NCBI GenBank assembly: GCA_021292105.1
Contig: CM037870.1
Coordinates: 15,967,234 to 16,031,233, forward strand
DNA from: Anadara kagoshimensis
Taxonomy: Eukaryota; Mollusca; Bivalvia; Arcoida; Arcidae
Length of the DNA stretch: 64,000 bases
Reading direction: 5' to 3'
The notes under the pieces are model-generated. The model was not told the origin of the DNA. It ran no database searches and saw nothing but the letters and a program-made list of their open reading frames with translations. The translations under genes and the position numbers were made by a program. Position 1 is the first letter of the stretch; every line of letters begins with the position of its first letter. Shown here one piece after another: positions 24,166 to 34,600 of the stretch.

Positions 24166-25022
24166 GTTTTGACTAGGGGTGTAACGATACGGGCAAAACC
24201 GTATTGCGATATATTGGGAAATGTCAAACCTGTATTGCAATACGTATGAATACGTATTGCCTTGGATGTTGAACATGTGAGCAGGAAATTCTCGATCTTT
24301 TGGAGCACCTGGAGTTCATCTTTGTGTTTTATTATGAATACTTGTATACAATAAAATTTAACAATAGTTTTATCTGTTTATTATTAGATATACCAATGAA
24401 ACTGGTTTTAACATCAAACCTGTGAACTCATGAATAAACAGAAAAACCTGATATGTCCCGGTAATGTTCGTTGTTTTATGCGTTTTTCCTGGACACTCAT
24501 TGATATCAAGACTGGAGGCATCATTTAACTCTGTTTTAATAGCTGTCGTTGTCGTGTTACCCCCTACGGATTTGTGATGTCTACTTATGTGCGTTTGCAA
24601 GTTCGTAGTTCCCCCAGAATATTTCACTTCCATCCTGCATTGTATGCACACGGCGATTCCAGGCACCTCCTCGTTGTCAGCGCGTTTACGCTTGAGCCCG
24701 AAAGTTGTCCATACTGTGCTTTTAACATTTTTCCTGGGGACAACTTCGAACGTGTCGTCCGACTCCAGGACAAACGTGTTAACCATACTGTTTTAAAGCG
24801 CTTCGCTATCGTGACCATTCAACATAATTTTTAACAGCGAGATAAAACGTTCGAGTGATTATGACTTTGTGGTTGAACTAATATCCAAATAGGCAAAGAA
24901 AGGGGTATAATTTCCGTATCGGCAAAAAACCGGTATTTGAAAATCGTACCGCGATAACCGACGTTGGGGCCTCTGAACCGGTTTTACCGATATCGGTATA
25001 TTGTTACAGCTCTAGTTTTGAC
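24166..25022 (-). mobile_element. Non-autonomous hAT DNA transposon with exact 8-bp target site duplication
   Basis: GTTTTGAC at 24166-24173 is repeated exactly at 25015-25022. Between them the 841-bp element starts TAGGGGTGTAACGATACGGG and ends with the complement of TAGAGCTGTAACAATATACC, giving short imperfect terminal inverted repeats. An 8-bp duplication with such ends is diagnostic of the hAT superfamily. The only coding content is a minus-strand BED-finger ORF; the transposase catalytic and dimerisation regions are absent, so mobility would need a partner in trans. Confidence 0.9.
24370..24786 (-). CDS. BED-type zinc finger fragment of a hAT transposase
   Basis: The 138-residue frame starts MVNTFVLESDDTFEVV and carries a BED finger: the aromatic STVWTTFGL lead-in, CIQC as the first metal pair about 55 residues in, and HISRHH as the second. 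BED fingers are the usual N-terminal DNA-binding domain of hAT transposases and of ZBED proteins derived from them. The DDE core and C-terminal dimerisation domain are absent, so it would at most make a small DNA-binding protein. The last ~30 residues look non-coding, suggesting that an original exon ended after the Thr-rich NTTTTAIKTELND stretch. No frameshift is seen in the finger. Confidence 0.7.
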   Translation of the reverse strand: MVNTFVLESDDTFEVVPRKNVKSTVWTTFGLKRKRADNEEVPGIAVCIQCRMEVKYSGGTTNLQTHISRHHKSVGGNTTTTAIKTELNDASSLDINECPGKTHKTTNITGTYQVFLFIHEFTGLMLKPVSLVYLIINR

Positions 25023-25500
25023 ATGCATTTAGACACTACCGGAAACTTGTTCCAAGTTTCATTATAAATCAAAATGAAATCTTCCATTTTAAGTAATGTA
25101 TGGTTGTAATGATATCTGAGTATGACACACATTAAGATGGTTACAGTAAAGTTTCCCCATCTGTGGATACACCTTTTCTAAATTAAAAATTTATAGGTAC
25201 CCTAGTAGGCTTAGAGTGAAAAAATCAATGTTAACAAAATGAATACAGAGTCTGTGTTTTAAAACTATTATATTTTGTAAGATTTGGGAGCAAACATTGG
25301 AAACATTTATGATTGACTTTGACTTATAGATATCACTTTCAGCATGCTTGTTCATAGCTATCTGTCACCCGGTTATGGTTCGGTTATTGAATTTCTGTTA
25401 TCTGAACGAATTTTACTAACTGTTACAGCCCAATAATGTAATAACTTAAGGAAGAGAAAATGCATGTATGTTATTAATCAAATTTATTGATATATTACAG

Positions 25501-25639
25501 AACTTCAGCCGAGAAAGAGAATTTAATTCTTATTGTCTGGCACACCTGTTTACCTATCAGAGATTTGACAGAGGTGTTCTGGGGTTGGCCTACATATCAT
25601 CCTCAAAGAAGAAAACTTCAGGTGGTATTTGTTCTACAT
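25501..25639 (+). CDS. ADAM17: ADAM17-like exon: late catalytic domain
   Basis: Flanked by TATATTACAG acceptor and T|GTAAGT donor; enters in phase 0, leaves in phase 1. It encodes NFSREREFNS, then CLAHLFTYQRFDRGVLGLAY and GGICST, closely matching the ADAM17 segment that precedes the zinc site by about 45 residues. Confidence 0.9.
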
Positions 25640-28600
25640 GTAAGTATCCTTAGTTGTCTTTACTGCATGTCTTAACATCATGGACATTTTCAACCCAGAA
25701 ATCCCACATATTGTACCAGTACCTGTATGCCAGTTATCAATCTGATATTTCAGAGGGGCCATTTTCAAAAAGTTTTGTCTAAAACATCATAACATGGATA
25801 TTTTTGCATTTATTTAATGCTAAATTTGGCTCATTATGGCCTCAACAATATGGTCATTTGGCAAATAAGGGAGCAATGGCCCTACGGGCTCTTCTAGAAT
25901 GAACACTAGTATGTTAATCACAGTGGCTTGTTCAACAGTTTATTAGTGCAGAATCCCATTGAAAACTGTACTGCTTGACAGTGCTGTCAATGCAAGTTTG
26001 GTGCATGCATTCAATCACAATCATAATTGTAAGGTTATTTGCAATAGATTCAACATGGCATCCAAAAGTCATGAACGAATGATTTTCGAGAATCATGAAA
26101 TGTCAGTTGACAACACACATATTACTGTATAAATTAGTGCAATAATATAAAATGCTTATAGTTAATTACCCATATGGGAATTTGTTTGGCATGTGTAACC
26201 CAGTCAGTGCCCATGCCCAAATATAAGGAAGATAACTGATAAAGCATCTGGATAATTCATATGACCCAGACTAGTGACGCCAATCAGACAAAAAAATGAC
26301 AATCCATAATTGGGGAGACGTAATCAATTAATAAGCAATTAATAACTGGAATTATGGTATATTTTTGCATTATAATAAAATTGCACAGCAGTAACAAACA
26401 AAAGTTGACAGAGTAATAATATCATGATAAGTAGTTTGTGTTTATGAGTCATGTGTCCTTCTTAATTTTGTTCTTACTAAAGTGATGATACCTCCAAATG
26501 GCTCCAAAACGGATAAATTATCTGATCACCTTCTGCCATGTTCTTTTCAGTTGTGAAAAATTTAAAAGAAAACAAGACTTTACTACAATACGGAAAGTAT
26601 TCGCTGATGTCGGCGATGATCAATGATTGATCTTATGATCGATTTTTAGCATCGCTGCCCTGACAAAGACTGACAATCAATTTTCAGCAATAATCAGGAC
26701 ATCACTAACTTAGACACAATAATTGTTGGCTGTAGTTCAATAGAGACATGAGGTACTCATGTGTGCATATTGGAAATTGGAAGCATAGTTTTACAAGCCT
26801 CAAGTTGTGCTTACATTGCAGTCAAAATTTGATTTGCTATAGTTTTTATTTTATTATTGTAAACAATATACAGTAAAACCTGTTATAGTGACCATCTCTA
26901 TATATAGACCACCTGTCTATTAAGACCATATTAATGTCCTTTTGTTTTGTATTTTGACCAAAATAGACCTGTATATAAAGACCACATTATTAAAACCAGT
27001 GTTTTTGGATCTCTGCTTCATATTTTAACCAAAATTAACCCCTTTATAGGAACCACCTGTCTTTAAAAATCCATATTTATTGCGAGTGGTCTTTAAATAT
27101 AGGCTTTAGTGTAATTTTTTTTGAGTTTTTACTATTTTAAAATTAAACTTTATTATGCATGGTTATATTTTTGTTTGACAGCCCTGAATTTTAATAAAAT
27201 TATTAATTTGCATTCATTTGGAAGTCATACATTTCTATTGGCATACTATTGTTGAAAAGATACTTGTGACATGTACCGCAAAGACCATATTTATGGGGCA
27301 TTGAATCTATTTTAAGGTTTTTGTTTCTAATCAAAGTACAGTCAAACTTTTTTTAATTGAAGTGGAATTGTCTTCAATTTCATGTTTGAAAAATTAGGGG
27401 GTTCAAATAAGCGAATTATGAAACTTCAAACTTGCAAATACATGTAAATACATTTTCCCGATATTTTGGTTGCATCGCTGAAACCAGTAACACTGATCAA
27501 CAAGATAAAATCCATCCAATGGCAATACACCCTAACTTTATCCATTTGTAATACACATTCTTATGATAAATGAAACAGGAATGAAAGAAGTTCACATAAT
27601 TTCCAAAATGGAAATGTGAACAAAATAAAAGTCATTCTTCATCACAAATTAAGTTTATTACATGGAAATTTTGTGACTGTATCAAAAATATTAATTTATT
27701 ATTAAAATCAATTATAGTTTGTCGCTAATAATGGATAGATGTCCACAAAAACGTAGAAAATAAGACATCATGAAAATTTATGATTTTGCAGTATGAAATA
27801 ATGCATGTTGCATGATTTATTAAATTATAGCTCCATTATTTGTAAGCCTATGTTTGATTTTTGATACCTATAGGCAAACAACATTGACCTGTCTGCTGAC
27901 CTTTAATTTATATAAATAATTACGATGGTCCAGTATATTTACATATTGGGACACAGGTATTTATTTTGTCCACATCACAATAAACATGTATTGTTTATGT
28001 ATTAACTGCGAAATGTAGCACTACCCATATATTGGGCGACAGGGTTCGTACAGGCCTGGAAAAGTCCTTAAATTTTGAGGTTTGCCCTAAAAAGACCCTA
28101 AAAACAAGTTTGACCCTAAAAAGCTCTTGAATTTATCCTGAAGGCCCTAAAAAGCCCTTGAATTTGGCCAGTTGGGTGTCTGTGTGTTGATATTAAGTGG
28201 TTGCGAATAGACTGATTTTCATAAATGAATTAGGCCGAAAAAATTACTAGTAGTAGTAATTAATAGGTTGCATTGAAATAAGCAATTTAAAGGTTACCTG
28301 GCCCTCCCGAATGCCTAACTTCAACCTCTACTTCAAGTGTTGTTACTATGGACACATAAGTAATTGTTTTATTAGCTCACCTGACCGAAGGTCATGTGAG
28401 CTTATGGCATAGCGCAGCGTGTGTATGTGCGTGCGTGTGTGCGTGCGTGTGTACGTCGTTAACACATATTTTCGACTTCTCCTCTGAAACTACTGGACAG
28501 TTTTTAATTAAACTTTGTCAGAAGTATATATGGGCTGGTGCAATTCAGATTTGTTCGTGGCGTTGCTATGGCTACCATAACTAGGTCAAGGTGACCTAGG

Positions 28601-31600
28601 GGTGCAAAAATCTTAAAAAATCTTCTTCTCCGAAAGTACTGATTGGAGAAAAAATCTGATGTGATATTTGGCTTCTCTAGGGTCTTAAGCCTATAGTTTG
28701 TTCATTTTGTGAAATTCGGATAAAAAATAGGTTAAGCGTTTTTGCGTTTAATTTTAAAAAAATCGTAAAATAGCTTCAAATTGTTATAACTTGACTATTT
28801 GACCAGATATGACATGAGGTTTTCAGTTTTGACATCTTCTTGTTAGTATTTTCAAAATGAGGTCAAGGTCAATTGTGAAGGTCGTGACCTAATTTTTTTT
28901 ACCTCTGATTATAATTATTATCTCGAAAACTATAAACATTTTGTATAGGCATGTATATTAGAATGTTGTAGGTATTGATACAACGATCATTTTGATGTAT
29001 AGAAAATGGTCATGGTTCAAAGGTCAAGGTCACAGATGGGAAACAATACCGAAATGGTTAATTATCTCGAAAACTATAAACTTTTTGTATAGGCATGTAT
29101 ATTAGAATGTTGTAGGTATTGATACAACGATCATTTTGATGTAAAGAGAAAGCTCATGGGTCATAGGTCAAGGTCACAGATGCGAATCTATACCGAAATG
29201 GTTAATTATCTCGAAAACTATAAACTTTTTGTATAGGCATGTATATTATAATGTTGTAGGTATTGATACAACGATCATTTTGATGTATAGAAAAAGGTCA
29301 TTGGTTCAAAGGTCAAGGTCACAGATGGGAAACAATACCGAAATGGTTAATTATCTCGAAAACTATAAACTTTTTGCATAAGCATGTATATTAGAATGTT
29401 GTAGGTATTGATACATCGATCATTTTGATGTATAGAAAAAGGTCATGGGTTCAAAGGTCAAGGTCACAGATGCGAAACAATACGGAAATGGTTAATTATC
29501 TTGAAAACTATAAACTTTTTGTATAGGCATGTATATAAGAATGTTGTAGGTATTGATACAACGATCATATTGATGTATAGAAAAAGGTCATTGGTTCAAA
29601 GGTCAAGGTCACAGATGGGAAACAATACCGAAATGGTTAATTATCTCGAAAACTATAAACTTTTTGTATAAGCATGTATATTAGAATGTTGTAGGTATTG
29701 ATACATCGATCATTTTGATGTATAGAAAAAGGTCATGGGTTCAAAGGTCAAGGTCACAGATGCGAAAAAATACCGAAATGGTTAATTATCTTGAAAACTA
29801 TAAACTTTTTGTATAGGCATGTATATTAGAATGTTGTAGGTATCGATACAACGATAATTTTGATGTATAGAAAAAGGTCATGGGTTCAAAGGTCAAGGTC
29901 ACAGATGTAAAACAATACCAAAATGGTTAATTATCTCGAAAACTATAAACTTTTTGCATAGGCATGTATATTAGAATGTTGTAGGTATTGATACATCGAT
30001 CATTTTGATGTATAGAAAAAGGTCATGGGTTCAAAGGTCAAGGTCACAGATGCGAAAAAATACCGAAATGGTTAATTATCTTGAAAACTATAAACTTTTT
30101 GTATAGGCATGTATATTAGAATGTTGTAGGTATCGATACAACGATCATTTTGATGTAAAGAGAAAGGTCATGGGTCAAAGGTCAAGGTCACAGATGCGAA
30201 TCTATACCGAAATGGTTAATTATCTCGAAAACTATAAACTTTTTGCATAGGCATGTATATTAGAATGTTGTAGGTATTGATACAACGATCATTTTGATGT
30301 AAAGAGAAAGGTCATGGGTCAAAGGTCAAGGTCACAGATGCGAATCTATACAGAAATGGTTAATTATCTCGAAAACTATAAACTTTTTGTATAGGCATGT
30401 ATATTATAATGTTGTAGGTATTGATACAACGATCATTTTGATGTATAGAAAAAGGTCATGGGTTTAAAGGTCAAGGTCACATATGCGAAACAATACCGAA
30501 ATGTTTAATTATCTCGAAAACTATAAACTTTTTGTATAGGCATGTATATTAGAATGTTGTAGGTATTGATACAACGATCATTTTGATGTAAAGAGAAAGG
30601 TCATGGGTCAAAGGTCAAGGTCACAGATGCGAATCTATACCGAAATGGTTAATTATCTCGAAAACTATAAACTTTTTGTATAGGCATGTATTAGAATGTT
30701 GTAGGTATTGATACAACGATCATTTTGATGTAAAGAGAAAGGTCATGGGTCAAAGGTCAAGGTCACAGATGCGAATCTATACAGAAATGGTTAATTATCT
30801 CGAAAACTATAAACTTTTTGTATAGGCATGTATATTATAATGTTGTAGGTATTGATACAACGATCATTTTGATGTATAGAAAAAGGTCATGGGTTTAAAG
30901 GTCAAGGTCACATATGCGAAACAATACCGAAATGTTTAATTATCTCGAAAACTATAAACTTTTTGTATAGGCATGTATATTAGAATGTTGTAGGTATTGA
31001 TACAACGATCATTTTGATGTAAAGAGAAAGGTCATGGGTCAAAGGTCAAGGTCACAGATGCGAATCTATACCGAAATGGTTAATTATCTCGAAAACTATA
31101 AACTTTTTGTATAGGCATGTATATTAGAATGTTGTAGGTATTGATACAACGATCATTTTGATGTAAAGAGAAAGGTCATGGGTCAAAGGTCAAGGTCACA
31201 GATGCGAATCTATACAGAAATGGTTAATTATCTCGAAAACTATAAACTTTTTGTATAGGCATGTATATTATAATGTTGTAGGTATTGATACAACGATCAT
31301 TTTGACGTATAGAAAAAGGTCATTGGTTCAAAGGTCAAGGTCACAGATGGGAAACAATACCGAAATGGTTAATTATCTCGAAAACTATAAACTTTTTGCA
31401 TAAGCATGTATATTAGAATGTTGTAGGTATTGATACATCGATCATTTTGATGTATAGAAAAAGGTCATGGGTTCAAAGGTCAAGGTCACAGATGCGAAAC
31501 AATACGGAAATGGTTAATTATCTTGAAAACTAAAAACTTTTTGTATAGGCATGTATATTAGAATGTTGTAGGTATTGATACAACGATCATTTTGATGTAT

Positions 31601-34600
31601 AGAAAAAGGTCATTGGTTCAAAGGTCAAGGTCACAGATGGGAAACAATACCGAAATGGTTAATTATCTCGAAAACTATAAACTTTTTGTATAAGCATGTA
31701 TATTAGAATGTTGTAGGTATTGATACATCGATCATTTTGATGTATAGAAAAAGGTCATGGGTTCAAAGGTCAAGGTCACATATGCGAAACAATACGGAAA
31801 TGGTTAATTATCTTGAAAACTATAAACTTTTTGTATAGGCATGTATATTAGAATGTTGTAGGTATCGATACAACGATAATTTTGATGTATAGAAAAAGGT
31901 CATTGGTTCAAAGGTCAAGGTCACAGATGTAAAACAATACCAAAATGGTTAATTATCTCGAAAACTATAAACTTTTTGTATAGGCATGTATATCAGAATG
32001 TTGTAGGTATCGATACAACGATCATTTTGATGTACAGAAAAAGGTCATGGGTTTAAAGGTCAAGGTCACATATGCGAAACAATACCGAAATGTTTAATTA
32101 TCTCGAAAACTATAAACTTTTTGTATAGGCATGTATATTAGAATGTTGTAGGTATCGATACAATGGTTATCATGATATAAAATAAAAAAGTCATTGGGGT
32201 TTAGTATTTATGTCTTCTTTAAATCTATCAGCTAGCCATTAGTTATCAGGTGAGCGTATCAGGCCCATGGGCCTCTTGTTGATTTAATTGCCTTTGCACC
32301 AATATTTTTTTGCTAAAACTGTCCTTTTAATTAGGCCTTAAATTTGCAAAGAAGACCCTGAAAAGACCCTAAAAGTCCTTAAATTTGGAGTCCAAATGTC
32401 TGTACCAACCCTGGGTGAACAATCATATATTTTTATAAAAGGTCAAGTGGACAGGTCAATGTTGTTTGCCTATACTTCCCTTTTGCTGGATAATGTTTTT
32501 TTCTTTTGTTTTGATACCTACCCCTTTTGCTGGATTAAGTTTTTGTTTTTGTTTTGTTTTTTCCTTGCACAGTGCATGATGTTGACGGAGAGAAGCTTAC
32601 ATTAAATACGGGGTTCAGTTCCTGCATGAACAGCGAGGGACAGAGGGTTTTGTCCCTAGAAGCAGCTTTAGTTACAGCACATGGTAAACTGTTTGACAAG
32701 AAACTTCAATGAGTGTGTTTATTTCAATTGTGCATTTAAATAATGCTTAGATTCAAATATTTTGATTTGTTAATTTAATTTAATAGAATTAGGATTCCCT
32801 TTTAGCGATTTAGCATTTTTCTAAATTTTTAAATGAGAGGTTACTCTCTCTCTCTTTGGAATGTTTAACCTGAGAGTAAGACATATTCGTTTAATAGAGT
32901 AAGGACTTGTTTTTATCAATTTAGCATTTTCCTAAAGTTCTAAATGAGAGGTTATACTTATTTTTAATATCCAATATCAGCTCACTGCATCAGCATAGTT
33001 ATTTATGCCAAAAAATCTGCCTGTGTGTGACACTTTTTGTCTGATCCTGCTCTCCAGTGTCATCCATCAAATTTTGAGAAACTTCATAGAAATGTCCAGT
33101 GGAAGTGTCATGCAATTTCAATTCTGCATTTTAATGATACTTTGATTAAAACATTCTTGATTAATTCATTTAATAGAAATAAAATTCCATTTTTAGCCAT
33201 TTAGTTTTCTTAAATTCCAAAATGAGAGGTCGTACTCATTTTTAACATCCAATATCGGCTCATTGCATCAGCATAATTATCCATAAAAATCTGTCTGTGT
33301 GTTACACTTGATGTCCCCACCAATTTTCCAATACTGTCCATCAAGTATTGATAAAACTTCACGGAAGTGTCTAGTAGAAGGTGTATTCATGCATATCATT
33401 AAATTTCCTGTTTCAGATCAATGATTTATCTAGGAGTTATGGCCCTTTGAATTTTTTAATAAATTCATGTTACAAATGCCTCTCCCCAGAGGATTTTGCT
33501 TTCACTGAAAGCTCATATAAGCATTCCAATGATTTTTCTATCCTTGATATGGAATCAGAAAAACTCTCCTGTTGGCACCATTGCAGATGCTTTATTCCTC
33601 ATTTTGAAACTTAGCATTCTGTGCAGTACATTAGTGATCATTGTTAGAACATGGTTTAGTTACCATGGCATAAAAACCCTTTTTAATCATCAACAACGTC
33701 ATGCAACAGCAAGTATCGTAAAATGTTAAATAATGCATACAATAAAACCTTGTTATATTGCCCCTTAATAATTTTGCCTCCTCCCTTATTGCCACACTAT
33801 TTTGTAGTCCAAAAATCCATTTTGTTTATGCTTTTCTTTATACGCCTCCCCCATTTTAATGCCAAACCCCTTTTTAACACCAAAATTTGACTGAACAAAT
33901 GGTGGCGATGAATCCAGGTTTTACTGTAACTAATTCAGTCTATTTAAAAACCATGAATATCGTTAGAAAAAGACCAACATTATTATCATATTAAATTGCG
34001 ACATAATACAATAAGAAACGGAGGTAGAGTGAAATATTGGTGTTTTATGCCTAAGTGAAGGTTCTGTCACATAAGTTTCATGATCTAAGGGAGAAAATTC
34101 AACAAATTCTTCTTGTTGGATTTATGGATACTCTCCCTTACACCAAACCAAGATAAAAAAATCAAAGCTGTTGAAGTCCTAACAGTCACTAACATTAAAA
34201 AATAAATAAATAAATAATTTAATAAATAAATTTAAAACAAACCTAAAAATAAAAAAACTGAAATTCACAATTTTTGCCAATGAAATTAAAAGTCGTAAAC
34301 ATATCCCTTATTTAAGTGTATGCTTACCCTTTCACTTATATTAGGGCAGTCAGCTCAGGTATGGTGGACGAGACTGGAGTACCTGGAGAAAATCACCGAC
34401 CTTTGGTCAGTGAACTGACAAACTTTTAAACAATAGAGTCTGATCTAAGTAGAATTTGAATCTAGGAAATTAGAGACACTGATCTGTAACATAAATGCTA
34501 GTTACAAAGAAATTAGTTTTAAAATTCTCTTCCCGATGCTGGGAATCAAACCTGGGTTGCTTGTTTGTAAAGCATTGCTCAACTATTTTGCCTTAAAGGT

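Larger units (their letters stand above)
27869..32474. mobile_element. MITE with 25-bp perfect TIRs, split by nested insertions
   Basis: TATAGGCAAACAACATTGAC at 27869 continues to CTGTC and is the exact complement of the sequence ending at 32474. An uninterrupted relative of about 256 bp lies at 52482-52737 and another interrupted one at 47849-48877. The comparison shows that ~4.4 kb of later insertions separate the ends here. Confidence 0.85.
25640..32572 (+). other. Intron of the ADAM17-like gene filled with nested mobile elements
   Basis: A 6.9-kb intron. Its 3' 4.6 kb is a three-level nest of elements (27869-32474). The rest holds a pogo-like MITE and a repeat block at ~25830-25910 also seen at 37820-37900 (CATTTGGCAAATAAGGGA). 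Confidence 0.85.

Noticed and set aside
28910..32200. CRISPR-like array (regular repeats)
   Set aside because: The whole 145-bp unit is repeated with no unique spacers; this is a eukaryotic tandem core in a mobile element.
28040..32413. Claiming an 8-bp target duplication for the CAGGGTT-ended element
   Set aside because: Flanks TTGGGCGA and GGTGAACA do not match; only the TIRs support the call.
25640..32572. Exons within the intron between 25639 and 32573
   Set aside because: The phases of the flanking exons join directly (T + TG) and the peptide matches the family without a gap, so no exon is needed.
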